From: Nocardioides sp. Root682
GTDB lineage: Bacteria; Actinomycetota; Actinomycetes; Propionibacteriales; Nocardioidaceae
Reading direction: 5' to 3'
Length of the DNA: 64,000 bases
Assembly (NCBI RefSeq): GCF_001427795.1
Contig: NZ_LMHJ01000003.1
Span: 147,288 to 211,287, forward strand
Shown piece by piece: positions 8,308 to 17,265 of this stretch. The notes beneath the pieces were generated by a model that saw nothing but the letters and a program-made list of their open reading frames with translations, did no database searches and was not told the DNA's origin. Positions within the stretch are counted from its first letter, which is position 1. Every line of letters starts with the position of its first letter. The position numbers were made by a program, and so were the translations under genes.

Positions 8308-11256
8308 TCAGGTCGTGCTCAGGAATGAATCGAGCGGCAGTCGGGTGATCCGGGACTCGAGTGTATGAGAGCGCAGCAGACCAGCTGCCTCGGCGGCGAC
8401 TTCCGGCGGGGTTCCGGGTAGGAGCTCCTGAAGTCGGGTTACGAGGTTGAAGTTTTCCTGCTCGGTCGCGAGGTCTTCCAGTTCTCCCAGGATGCCCGGT
8501 TCGCGGTCAAGAACGCGGACAAGACGCGGGAAGAACATCCGAGCGGCGACCCATTTGGCCAGTGCGGTCAACTCGGGCAATGAGTAGCCGAGTTGGCTGT
8601 TCGGACTGCTGTTGGCTACTTGGAGTTGGAGTCGAAAGGCGTTGTCGAAGCGTTTGATCGCTCGCGGCGTTAAGGACAGCGGCCTAAGTGCACGAAGTTC
8701 GGCTTCGCGAACGTCTGAACTGTTCACCGAGAGCAAGGCGGCGCGCACGCCGCGGAGGGCTCGCTGCATGGCATTACGATCCTGCTCCGAGACGTGTCCC
8801 GTGGCGAAAAGTCCGGATAGGGTGGCTTCGACAGGATTCGACGGTTCGGCAGCGATGATCCTCGCCGCCCAGGACGAGACTAGGTCGACGTCGTAGGTGG
8901 TCGATGTCGTCGCCGTACCGCCCACGCCGCGCAGCACCATCCCGTCCGCGTCCTGCAGTCCGAAGAGCAGTCGGTCTAGATTGAACTGCGGGCGCCCGGA
9001 GACGGTGACGCTCAGTTGGAAGATCTTTTCCAAGTACTGCTCGCTCAGTTGAGCCGATCGCCGGGGGTCGAGGGTCGCGAGCTCGGTGGAGATGTCTCGC
9101 AGAGAATTTGAGACGGCGCTGGCGACGATGTCGAGGTCGACGCCGAGTACGAACGCAACGGCACGATCGTCATGCTTGGCGAAGACCTCAGTAATCGTGG
9201 CGAGGGTCTCGGTGATGGTGGAGGGCAGACACCGATCCAGATCGTCGAGCAGCACGACGATGGCCTGACGTTGTCCGGCCGGGGTGATGGTGCGGAACAA
9301 GCAGTTGAGGTCTCTCTCTGCCTGGTGCGTCACCCCGAGGAAGTCCTCGAAGGCCTTGGCCGGCCCGCTACGGTGCAGAGCCCGCGAGAACGGTTGGCCG
9401 ACGATTCCTAGGTAGCTGATGGCGGCCGTGAGCGCCGACAGTGCCGCAGCCGCGAATCCGGCGTCGACGATGAGATCCCGGTCGCCGGCGAACTGCTTTC
9501 CTGCGACCGAGACTGCGAGCCCGAAGCCGATCAGGAGGACGAACACGGCTGCGGCGCTCCGAACGAACCCGCGACGCCGGACTTCAAGACGAACTCGGAA
9601 CCAGACGCGCTCGCGCAGGCGGTGACCCTGACACTGCTCGTAGATGGCTCGTGCCAGACCAACCCAGACCGTCTCCCGACCCTGATAGCGCCACGCCTCG
9701 AACCGCACGGGGAACCACCTTCGTGATTCGCTCGACCTCGCTGGCGAAGTCAGGTACTCGGCAAGTTGGAGCATCAGGCTGGACTTTCCCGCTCCCCAGC
9801 GGCCACCGATCCCGATGGTCAACGGCAGTGCTGTGCATGGATCGTCGAGTAGTCGCCCAAGCCCGACGACCAACGGCTCCTGACCTAGACGGTCGATCGC
9901 GGTCGGGCGGTCCGGAGCCATCATGCCCAGCGACACAGTCGGACGGGGTGCGGCGTCCGGCTTGGTCCTTGCCTTGATTCTCTGCATGAGCGATCGGGTC
10001 GCGCGTCCCAAGATGCGTGCGATAGACCCGACTAGTCGGGAGAGACCCACAAGTGGCAAAGACACCGCCGCCGCGAGGCGGGTGCTGAGTCCATCTCGGC
10101 GGCGCGGGTTCCCCATTCCCGGACTGGGAGAACCCCATTGCGGCAGCGGCCCCGTGTCGCCCCACGGCAAACTTGCTGATCCCGAGGTGTCTGGTGGTCT
10201 GTGGTGCCAGCTGTCTTGACGCTCGCTATCGGCTGCCCTGGGTGGCGGGGCGGTCGTGTGACCGTAGGCCGGCGTCGGAGGAATGTCAGTCGACCGCCGG
10301 ACAGCCTTGACGCCAGGTTCAAGCGTCGACGACTGGGTGCCAGCCGGCGAAGTCATGGTCGTGCCGGAATCGGGAACGCCGGTAATCGGGTCCACCGCTG
10401 GTCCCGAACCTATCGAACCGTCGTCTTCTCGCCAGGGCATCGGTGTCACAGGGAGCCCAGAATCGCGCTGCACCTCTTGCAGGAGGCGTCCGAGGGTCTC
10501 GGCACTAGGTCGCGCCGCAGGATCGGACGAGAGGCAGTCGGCGATCGCGTCGCGCAGGCCGGGCGGGACCTCAGCGTTCAGCTTGATCGAGGAACCCCTT
10601 AGGCGTCGTGTCAGGAGCTGATCCTGCGAGAACATCGAGTCCGCCGGACGTCCCTCGATAAGCGTGTAGAGGGTCATCCCCAGCGCGAAGACGTCTGCCG
10701 ACGCGGTGACACGCCCACTGCCGAGCAGCTCGGGAGCGGCGAAATGGAGGGTGATTCCCGCGGCCGCGCCGTCTTCTCCGTAGATCTGTCGCGCCACGCC
10801 GAAGTCGGCCAGGACAACTTCGCCGAAAGAGTCCAGGAGGACGTTTTGAGGCTTGATGTCGCAATGCAGGATGCCTTGGTGGTGCAACGTGGCCACGGCT
10901 CCGCACAACTTCACGCCAATGCGCAATACGGCCTCGGCGTCGAAAGCCCCCTGACGAGCGATCCGATCCCCGAGGGAACCGCCGGGGTAGAACGGAGTCA
11001 CGATGTAGGGACGTCTAAGGCTGTCGACCCCGGCTTCGAGCACCGTCACGATGTTGGGGTGCGCTATCCCGCCCAAGGCAGCGAGCTGACTCTCAAGAGC
11101 CGGTGCGTCCGTGTGAACGGGGTCGACAAGCACCTTTACGGCGACCACTCGGTTGAGAGCGTCCTGCCGAGCGCGATAGACCTTGGAGAAACCGCCACGG
11201 CCGATCAGTTCGAAGTCAGAGAAGCCGGTCAATACTGGTACGGAATCCGGATCCAC
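8308..11256 (-). CDS. Ser/Thr protein kinase fused to KAP-family P-loop NTPase
   Basis: A 982-residue two-module protein. Residues 12-262 are a Hanks-type kinase: glycine loop IGRGGFSKVY (18-27), Lys41, catalytic loop HCDIKPQN (131-138; Cys in place of the HRD Arg), DFG 151-153 and APE 174-176. A Pro/Ser-rich linker (270-390) follows. Residues about 455-960 are a KAP NTPase: Walker A GGRWGAGKS (484-492), two membrane helices (about 568-588 and 598-618) inserted as usual for KAP proteins, and Walker B VVLLDDLDRC (667-676). GTG start with GAGGAGA before it. It is the last gene of a minus-strand run containing a DUF6602-type nuclease. KAP proteins include the phage exclusion protein PifA; a defence role here is inference. 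Confidence 0.9.
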   Translation of the reverse strand: MDPDSVPVLTGFSDFELIGRGGFSKVYRARQDALNRVVAVKVLVDPVHTDAPALESQLAALGGIAHPNIVTVLEAGVDSLRRPYIVTPFYPGGSLGDRIARQGAFDAEAVLRIGVKLCGAVATLHHQGILHCDIKPQNVLLDSFGEVVLADFGVARQIYGEDGAAAGITLHFAAPELLGSGRVTASADVFALGMTLYTLIEGRPADSMFSQDQLLTRRLRGSSIKLNAEVPPGLRDAIADCLSSDPAARPSAETLGRLLQEVQRDSGLPVTPMPWREDDGSIGSGPAVDPITGVPDSGTTMTSPAGTQSSTLEPGVKAVRRSTDIPPTPAYGHTTAPPPRAADSERQDSWHHRPPDTSGSASLPWGDTGPLPQWGSPSPGMGNPRRRDGLSTRLAAAVSLPLVGLSRLVGSIARILGRATRSLMQRIKARTKPDAAPRPTVSLGMMAPDRPTAIDRLGQEPLVVGLGRLLDDPCTALPLTIGIGGRWGAGKSSLMLQLAEYLTSPARSSESRRWFPVRFEAWRYQGRETVWVGLARAIYEQCQGHRLRERVWFRVRLEVRRRGFVRSAAAVFVLLIGFGLAVSVAGKQFAGDRDLIVDAGFAAAALSALTAAISYLGIVGQPFSRALHRSGPAKAFEDFLGVTHQAERDLNCLFRTITPAGQRQAIVVLLDDLDRCLPSTITETLATITEVFAKHDDRAVAFVLGVDLDIVASAVSNSLRDISTELATLDPRRSAQLSEQYLEKIFQLSVTVSGRPQFNLDRLLFGLQDADGMVLRGVGGTATTSTTYDVDLVSSWAARIIAAEPSNPVEATLSGLFATGHVSEQDRNAMQRALRGVRAALLSVNSSDVREAELRALRPLSLTPRAIKRFDNAFRLQLQVANSSPNSQLGYSLPELTALAKWVAARMFFPRLVRVLDREPGILGELEDLATEQENFNLVTRLQELLPGTPPEVAAEAAGLLRSHTLESRITRLPLDSFLSTT

Positions 11257-11359
11257 GTCTTCTCCTCTCGGGCCGGGCTCATCCTGACAGGCGTGGAGGA
11301 CTCCGTGCGGCGGAATGCAGCGTTGCGGCCGAGTGCTTCCCTGCGAAGCGGAGCGGGTC

Positions 11360-11811
11360 TCAAGAGTTCGAACAGACCCCGGTCGCAGAAAGTGCGATGA
11401 AACAACCGGGGCAGATGTCGGGCTTCTTCAGCGTCCGCCGATGACCGCCTGGGCCCGCCGGGTTGTGCAGCGATAACGGCACCCAAGCGACGAGGCGGCC
11501 GAAGTGATCGGCGCCCTCGAGCAATCTCGCTCGGACGTCCTGGCCGCGCGGCAAGTGGTGGACGTCGTGCCAGCGGATCAAGCCACGGTGAATCACGATG
11601 CCGTGCCCATACCGGGCGCCCTCTGCCGGATCTGGCCAGTAGAAGTCGTACTTGATCGCGATGTAGTCGCTCGACGCTGGTTGATAGATGAACGACTTTG
11701 GGGCGCAGCGTCGACCGCAGCGCGAACCAACTCCCGATCGTCGGCCGTCCATCTTGCGCACCAATCAGACGCTTGCGTGCGGTGGATGATGACTCGACCG
11801 TTTCGAACCAC
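11360..11811 (-). pseudogene. Small gene interrupted by a frameshift at CCCCAAA
   Basis: Two overlapping minus-strand frames join into one plausible product: residues from GTG 11811 (VVRNGRVIIHRTQASDWCAR, then DDRELVRAAVDAAPQ) read into a second frame at the minus-strand run CCCCAAA (11703-11697), continuing KSFIYQPASSDYIAIKYDFY and WPDPAEGARYGHGIVIHRGL, ending at 11360. Each frame looks coding only on its own side. A true mutation, a sequencing error in the homopolymers, or a programmed slip would all give this pattern. It sits between the DUF6602-like and kinase-KAP genes on the same strand. No family recognised. Confidence 0.45.
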
Positions 11812-11948
11812 GACAGCAACTTTGGTTCACGCAGGTGCGGCCGCAGGAGTTTGCGACTCTGGCGGCGGAATGATGTGCTTTGCGACCGCGGTTTGGCGGC
11901 ACCGCCGGTGCTCCTTGACTCAAGGTGCAGCGGTCCCAGTTCGCAAGC

Positions 11949-13286
11949 TCAGACGCATCGTTGCTCCGTTGTGTTGCCTGTGCCGCCTTCTGTGCCTGCT
12001 CTCTGGGCGGCGACGCCTTGCGCGATCCATCGTGTAAGTCTGCCGGTGTTGTTGTCGGCGGCGACGTACTGGCCGGTTGGCAGGATGGCTGCCAGACATT
12101 CCTTGGTGATGAGTTCGATCGCATTGCCGTCCGCCGTGCGAGCGACGAGTCGACTCGCCACCAGTTCGCTTGCAAGGTCTTCAACGGTCCGACTCTGTTC
12201 GCCGAGCCAAGCCAACAGTTTGGGGTCGTCGAGCCGAACGATCTTCCCCGCGCATAGACGCTGAATGACCACAAACGCTTCCAGCGTGAACCGCTCGGGT
12301 TCCCAAGGCTCTTCGACGGGAGCCGCGCGGAGATCCTTCGTAGTCGCGTCTACTACCTCGATACGCCATCCTCGCTGACCGTTCTGCTCGACGGCTTCGC
12401 CAATGAGCAACGCTCTCAGTACTTCCTGGGTCAGGTCCTCACCCCAGGGGTTCCCGAGGCCGAACTTGACATCGAGCCGGGTCCAGATGAACTCGAGTAG
12501 GAGAAGCAAGGGATTGATCGAGCTCGAGCCATAGAAGGGCCAGCGGTCACCTGCGGTGTTGGGCGAGTACGGCTGTCCGTTCGCCTTCACAATCGAGAAG
12601 TCCCCGGAGATGATCAACTGAGGCAAGCTGGCTGGACCGGAACTGGCTTGGCCCACATTCTCGGCGACGAGCTCACCGACGGCCTTCCGGAGTGCTCGCT
12701 CGAATTTGAATCCATGCCAACCGATCGCAACTCGGATAATGGATGTGGCTTCCTCGAGTAGCGCTTGTAACAAGAGTTGATCGAACAGTGTCAGGGAGTC
12801 GGCGTCCGAAACGGGAGGTAAGACTCTCCCGGTCATCTCGGAGTACGCCTTATAGGCGGACATTTCGTCGGCGGGCTGCAACTGACCCTGGGCCGTGGCG
12901 CGGTAAGACTTCTCAATGGCCCGGACCTGCTGAAGTTGGGCCATCGCGTCTCCAAGGTCGGCCTTCGTTAGCGTCTTCTTGACCTCGATAACCGCGATGA
13001 CGTCCTCAACCGAGTAGATGTAGTTGATCGTCTGCGGAACTTGCTCACCTTCGCCTACGACGAGCATCCGGTCTATCTGCCCGCTCAGCGTCCCGTCGTG
13101 CCCACGGACGAAACCAGTCACGACGCGGAGACCGAGTCCCTCTGGCACTGCTCGCTCAAGCAGATGTCCTGACAGGCCCTCATACATGTCGCCGATGGTC
13201 GGCGCGTGGACCACCTCGCTGGCGTCGAGTTTGGGTAGCTCGCTCGCGAGCACCGCACTAAGAAGGTCGGCTACGGTGCGGATCAT
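11949..13286 (-). CDS. DUF6602-type putative nuclease, two-domain
   Basis: A 445-residue protein. The N-terminal 120 residues match the DUF6602 pattern, a PD-(D/E)XK-like fold: TIGDMYEGLSGHLLE (30-44), GQID (69-72) and VIAVIEVKKTLT (97-108), giving the D72...E101-x-K103 catalytic set expected of a metal-dependent nuclease. The remaining two thirds are helical with WPFYGSSSINPLLLLLEF in the middle and a C-terminal winged-helix-like stretch. ATG 13286 has GAGGAG before it. It heads the minus-strand run that includes the frameshifted gene and the kinase-KAP gene. The nuclease call is family-based; the target is unknown. Confidence 0.68.
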   Translation of the reverse strand: MIRTVADLLSAVLASELPKLDASEVVHAPTIGDMYEGLSGHLLERAVPEGLGLRVVTGFVRGHDGTLSGQIDRMLVVGEGEQVPQTINYIYSVEDVIAVIEVKKTLTKADLGDAMAQLQQVRAIEKSYRATAQGQLQPADEMSAYKAYSEMTGRVLPPVSDADSLTLFDQLLLQALLEEATSIIRVAIGWHGFKFERALRKAVGELVAENVGQASSGPASLPQLIISGDFSIVKANGQPYSPNTAGDRWPFYGSSSINPLLLLLEFIWTRLDVKFGLGNPWGEDLTQEVLRALLIGEAVEQNGQRGWRIEVVDATTKDLRAAPVEEPWEPERFTLEAFVVIQRLCAGKIVRLDDPKLLAWLGEQSRTVEDLASELVASRLVARTADGNAIELITKECLAAILPTGQYVAADNNTGRLTRWIAQGVAAQRAGTEGGTGNTTEQRCV

Positions 13287-13721
13287 GCGGTCTCCTCGTG
13301 CGACAAGGTCAGAGCGGGCGCGGGCACGGTATCGCGTTGTCAGGCAGGGCTCTTGCTGAACGCAGGACCAGTAACGGGATTGCGCCGAGGTCGCGATTGT
13401 GGACCCGGCCCGACGCCGACCACTCTCAAGCAATCGGGCGGGCTCCAAGCGGCGGAACGATGCGCCGATGCCTGTGGACGCGATGCGCCCTGACGTTGGC
13501 GCACATGTCATCTACCCAGATGAGGAATGGTCACAGAAATGAGGCAAGGCGAAGCGGAATGCGGGCTCAGAGTTGGGCCGCTTGGTCGACTCGCCACGAT
13601 GCCCCTGATCGCGCTTTGATTGGCGGGAGCCCCGCGGCGTCCACTTCACCCAAGAGACACCTACCCATCAGATGCTCCCGGTAGGTTTGCCGGTCCCGCA
13701 CCCTCCAACGGAAGGCTGGCC
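13287..13721. other. Intergenic region between divergent defence-type genes
   Basis: 435 bp separating the divergent DUF6602-like and AlbA_2 genes. It must hold both promoters. I see no convincing gene, RNA, or long repeat in it; several open frames here lack ribosome binding sites and coding character. Confidence 0.6.
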
Positions 13722-15143
13722 GTGCCCATCTGGCGATCCCCTGACCTCGAAGCGCTCCTCGAAGCTTCGCTCGACGAGGACGGGCTCACCGAGGCCGCTA
13801 TCAACCGAGTGGTCACAAGCGCGGTACACGAAGGCGAGCAGCTCGACTTCAAGCTGGAACCGCATCTCCCCGAATCCGGCAAGGCCGCGGCATCCTCGGA
13901 GAGGGGCTGGAGTTCCGAGCAGGAGTTCGCCAAGGATGTGTGCGCGTTCGCCAACCACATCGGCGGAATCCTCCTGATCGGTGTGAAGGACGACAAGGGC
14001 GCCGCGGTCAGCGCATCACCCACCGTCACCGACCCCAGCAAACTCACCCAACGGCTCCGCCAAGCTCTTTCGAATTACGCCAGCCCCGTGCCCCGATTTC
14101 ACCCGGTCCCGATCGCGGCGGCCGCCGGCGGCTACTACCTCGCATTGATTGTCGCGCCGAGCCCCCTCTCCCCGCACGCCGTGCGCGGCACGGCAGGCAA
14201 CGACAAGCGCCCCCTCCACTACCCCGTACGCGACGGCCAAGACACCCGATGGCTCCTTGAGCACGAGATCGCCGAGCGGTACCGCGCCCGGTTCGCAGGT
14301 CGCTCCGCACTCGCATTGCTCCGCGACGAGACTCTGGACACAGGGCTGAAGGCCCTTCAACGCGCCGACAACGAAACCTGGCTCTACCTTGCGATCGTGC
14401 CCGAGGCGCCCGCTCCCCATCAGCTCGACAGGCACACCCTCGAAGCAACAACCAAGTGGTGGCGGAGCGACTACGGGTTCTCCTCTCCCCTTGACCGCGG
14501 CTTCCATTTCCAAGGGACACCAACGCCAGCACCAGGCCGCATCACCATCTCCACGCCTGCACACCGCGAGGACGACGAAGATGCCGACCCCCGCGGCAAT
14601 GGATATCTGGAGCTGTGGGTAGACGGACGGGCCTTCGTTGCAACGCCGATCACAGCGAACAGCAGCCATGAAGACCCTGCATGCATCGGCGAACGCACCC
14701 TCGCCGACGACACGATCATCCTGACGGACCTCGCCGTGTCCTGGTCATGCCACCAGGCCGGCGCGTGGGGCACCGCGGAAATCGTCATCGGCATTGCGAA
14801 GGACGGCCTGTTGACAGGCTCCTTCGACGAACCACTCACGCTTCAATCCGCAGAGAACCAAGACCTTCGCCGGATCCACGGCACCCGCCCGATCCGCGGA
14901 CCGATCCAGTCCAACAGTGTCACTGACCTCAGTGAGGGAGAAGACCCTGCCGGGCGCCTGCGGACTGCACGAGACGCCCTCACCGTCCTGCTCCACCACT
15001 TCGGACTCCCTGAACCACGTCAACTCGAAGCGGACGGCGCCATCTTGCCGTGGGGATGGGGCGACCGGCGCCGGGAGGTAGAACGCTGGGCAAAGGACCG
15101 CGGCCTGCCGTGCCAGCCGATCTTTCCCAATTCCCAACAGTGA
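13722..15143 (+). CDS. AlbA_2 (Schlafen-type) domain protein
   Basis: A 473-residue protein. Residues about 28-175 are an AlbA_2/Schlafen-core domain: EGEQLDFKLE (37-46), EFAKDVCAFANHIGGILLIG (68-87) and a closing segment around YLALIVAPS. The E-x(3)-DFK and FAN-GG pattern is diagnostic. The C-terminal 300 residues, with many Trp and acidic residues, are unrecognised. GTG 13722 is chosen for GGAAGG six nucleotides upstream. Schlafen-fold proteins act as RNases or nucleic-acid-binding regulators and recur in phage defence loci; catalysis here is unproven. A HEPN-like gene follows 164 bp later on the same strand. Confidence 0.75.
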   Translation: MPIWRSPDLEALLEASLDEDGLTEAAINRVVTSAVHEGEQLDFKLEPHLPESGKAAASSERGWSSEQEFAKDVCAFANHIGGILLIGVKDDKGAAVSASPTVTDPSKLTQRLRQALSNYASPVPRFHPVPIAAAAGGYYLALIVAPSPLSPHAVRGTAGNDKRPLHYPVRDGQDTRWLLEHEIAERYRARFAGRSALALLRDETLDTGLKALQRADNETWLYLAIVPEAPAPHQLDRHTLEATTKWWRSDYGFSSPLDRGFHFQGTPTPAPGRITISTPAHREDDEDADPRGNGYLELWVDGRAFVATPITANSSHEDPACIGERTLADDTIILTDLAVSWSCHQAGAWGTAEIVIGIAKDGLLTGSFDEPLTLQSAENQDLRRIHGTRPIRGPIQSNSVTDLSEGEDPAGRLRTARDALTVLLHHFGLPEPRQLEADGAILPWGWGDRRREVERWAKDRGLPCQPIFPNSQQ

Positions 15144-15307
15144 CCCGCGAGCCAAATGTCGAGTTTGAAGGGCGGGTGAGCTCCTGCGGACGAAATCCCC
15201 GCGCGGGGATGTTTCCTGGCGCGGCGGTAGGACGCAAAGGCAACTCTCGCGCCAATAGCCTAAGTGGTCTATCAAGAGGTCGCCATGGTCGTCCTAGGGG
15301 TTCCGGC

Positions 15308-15766
15308 ATGGTCGAGCCTAGAGATCCCGACGGCGAACAGATTCTTCAGTTGTTGGCGCTGCACAAGTACTTCCTCAATGCGGACTTCCTGCGTGACGTA
15401 TTCGTCCGCCGGATCAAACGCGGTCAGTCGCCTGCAGACACGGATCCAGTCACTGCGATGGATGACATGATCGCCATGAGCCTGTGGTACGCCACGGTCT
15501 ACGTAGTCATCGAAGGGTGGCGCACCGCGAACCTTGCTGATGCCGAACTCGACGTTCTCCTGACTGATGGCCACGTCGACAAGCTGCGCCGCTTTCGCAA
15601 TCAGGTTTTTCACTACCAGAGCGAGTACGACAATCCGAAGCTTCTCGAGTTCTTGGGGTCGGACGATGCCGATGCTCACGCGGCAACAGATTGGATCAAG
15701 CGCACCCACGCAGCACTGGGAAGAGCAATCCAGCAAGCGGTGGAGGATCTGTTGCCGCGGAGGTGA
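15308..15766 (+). CDS. HEPN-like domain protein
   Basis: A 152-residue all-alpha protein. The segment LRRFRNQVFHYQSEY contains R97-N-Q-V-F-H102, the R-x4-6-H motif that forms the active site of many HEPN ribonucleases, placed at the start of a late helix as expected. The rest (LWYATVYVVIEGW) fits the HEPN helical bundle. Several upstream in-frame starts exist; ATG 15308 gives a compact domain. It follows the AlbA_2 protein in a defence-rich stretch, so an RNase or toxin role is plausible. Catalytic function is inferred from one motif only. Confidence 0.62.
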   Translation: MVEPRDPDGEQILQLLALHKYFLNADFLRDVFVRRIKRGQSPADTDPVTAMDDMIAMSLWYATVYVVIEGWRTANLADAELDVLLTDGHVDKLRRFRNQVFHYQSEYDNPKLLEFLGSDDADAHAATDWIKRTHAALGRAIQQAVEDLLPRR

Positions 15767-15921
15767 GCCGCAGCGATCACCCGCGCTTCGGGGTATCCGC
15801 CGCAACCCGGTGGCAACGAGGCGGCGAATAGACGCACGTGATGGAGCGGTCTTTGCTGCCGAACCGTGGTGAGCCCTCGTTCGTCCTCGGGCGTCCGCGA
15901 TGATCACTACTGTCTGTGGGC

Positions 15922-16350
15922 ATGTGGGAAGACCTTGCCGGGCCCGTGTTGAGCGGTGCCGCTCTGTTGTGGATCGGGCATCGAGTCACTCGCGGAGGAC
16001 GACGATGGAGGACTCTCGCGCTGGCCCGCCACGAGCTTGAGGTGGCCGGACTCATTCAGCTCGACCAGGATCTTGCCGAGCGTTTGCATTCCAGCGCCCA
16101 TCTTCGTGTCGAGCGATACCTGGCGCCGCGTGGGCTAGAGACAGCCGAGGGCAAGGCCCGCCTTTGGGCATTCGTGCTCGCGACTGGCGCGACGCTGATA
16201 TTGCTCGGTCAGACGCTCAACTTGCTAGAAACGGACGGGCGCCCGTTCGCGGCTCAGATGGCGCTCGGACTCGGAGGAGCGGTTGCTTGGCACGCGCTTT
16301 ACTGGGTCCTGCAACCGGGTTTGGTCCGCGCAATCCGTGCGCGCGACTGA
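15922..16350 (+). CDS. Membrane protein of unknown function, 142 aa
   Basis: One N-terminal hydrophobic segment (GPVLSGAALLWIGH), a central charged helical region (about 28-75), and two C-terminal membrane helices (about 85-102 and 115-135). No family recognised. A GTG at 15916 is in frame, but a TACTGT -10-like element at 15908-15913 places a likely transcript start almost on the ATG at 15922, suggesting a leaderless message. It lies in the defence-rich stretch on the same strand as the HEPN-like gene, 155 bp downstream. Confidence 0.55.
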   Translation: MWEDLAGPVLSGAALLWIGHRVTRGGRRWRTLALARHELEVAGLIQLDQDLAERLHSSAHLRVERYLAPRGLETAEGKARLWAFVLATGATLILLGQTLNLLETDGRPFAAQMALGLGGAVAWHALYWVLQPGLVRAIRARD

Positions 16351-16658
16351 CATCGCCGCTTTCCTTGCGAACACGTACGCGTGGCCGAGGTCCGGTGGCG
16401 GTTGGTGCATCACGCCATGGTCTCTGGCGTAGAGACAGCCAGAGTCGCAGTTACTCCAGCGCGTCGTAGGCGTCGTCTGGAGGCCGCGGAATGGGTCATG
16501 TCGGCTGGCACCGATCCGTGCAGCAGCCCGATATGACCGTGGTGACGTGCACCGAGTGCGGACGTCGGGGTCGTCTGGGCGGGTCCTTGCGTTCAGGGCG
16601 ACTCGCCATGCCCCCGGAACCGGACGCCAATCCCGGCGGAGCCACGTAGCATCCAGGC
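16351..16658. other. Intergenic region with no recognised feature
   Basis: 308 bp between two plus-strand membrane-protein genes. Apart from a TAGCAT -10-like hexamer at 16647-16652 just before the next GTG, I see no repeat, RNA or coding signal. Confidence 0.5.
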
Positions 16659-17264
16659 GTGCTCGTACTCGCCGCCGCCTCCGAGCCCGCGGGGACGCCG
16701 TGGCTGGCCCTGCTCAGCGCGGTCGGGCTTGGGTCGGTGCTGTCCGCGCTGATCACAGGGTCCTTCCTACTGGCGCAGTCCCGGCGGCAGGAAGCGCGCG
16801 ATGACACGAGGCTCACCAACGAGGCGAAGGCCCGCGTGGAGGACCGGGAGGCCGCGCGCCACTACGCCCTTGAAGACCACTGGCGGGACGCCCGCTACGA
16901 CGCGCACCGGAAGATCCTTCGGGCCTGCCAACGGCTGTTGGTCAGCGCTGAGTGGGGCGACGACGACCTCGACGCCTGCCGCGCAGTGCTCTGGGGCGCG
17001 CTGCCCGACGTGCAGGTGCTCGGCTCCGCAGAAGCGCGGGACGCGGTCGAGGAGTTGCTGGAGAAGTTCGAGGACTACGCCGACTCCTCACTCAGCCTGC
17101 AACTCGGGATGTCGGTGACAAACCCCCCGCCGCACGGGGGCGAGTGGCACGTCAAGCGGTGCGGCAAGCAGGAGGAGGCGCGGGCGCGGCTGCACGCGTC
17201 CTTCGAGCGGTTCCTTGCCATCGCCCGCCAGGATCTCGGCATCCATTTCCCGGCGGCCGGCTGA
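16659..17264 (+). CDS. Membrane-anchored hypothetical protein, 201 aa
   Basis: An N-terminal membrane helix (residues about 13-38, LLSAVGLGSVLSALITGSFL) is followed by a charged helical, coiled-coil-like cytoplasmic part (QSRRQEARDDTRLTNEAKAR onward) and a predicted helical C-terminus. The GTG start has no ribosome binding site but is six nucleotides after a TAGCAT element, consistent with leaderless expression. This single-helix-plus-long-helix form is common in small actinobacterial proteins of unknown function. It converges with the gene ending at 17266, one base apart. Confidence 0.62.
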   Translation: MLVLAAASEPAGTPWLALLSAVGLGSVLSALITGSFLLAQSRRQEARDDTRLTNEAKARVEDREAARHYALEDHWRDARYDAHRKILRACQRLLVSAEWGDDDLDACRAVLWGALPDVQVLGSAEARDAVEELLEKFEDYADSSLSLQLGMSVTNPPPHGGEWHVKRCGKQEEARARLHASFERFLAIARQDLGIHFPAAG

Positions 17265-17265
17265 C

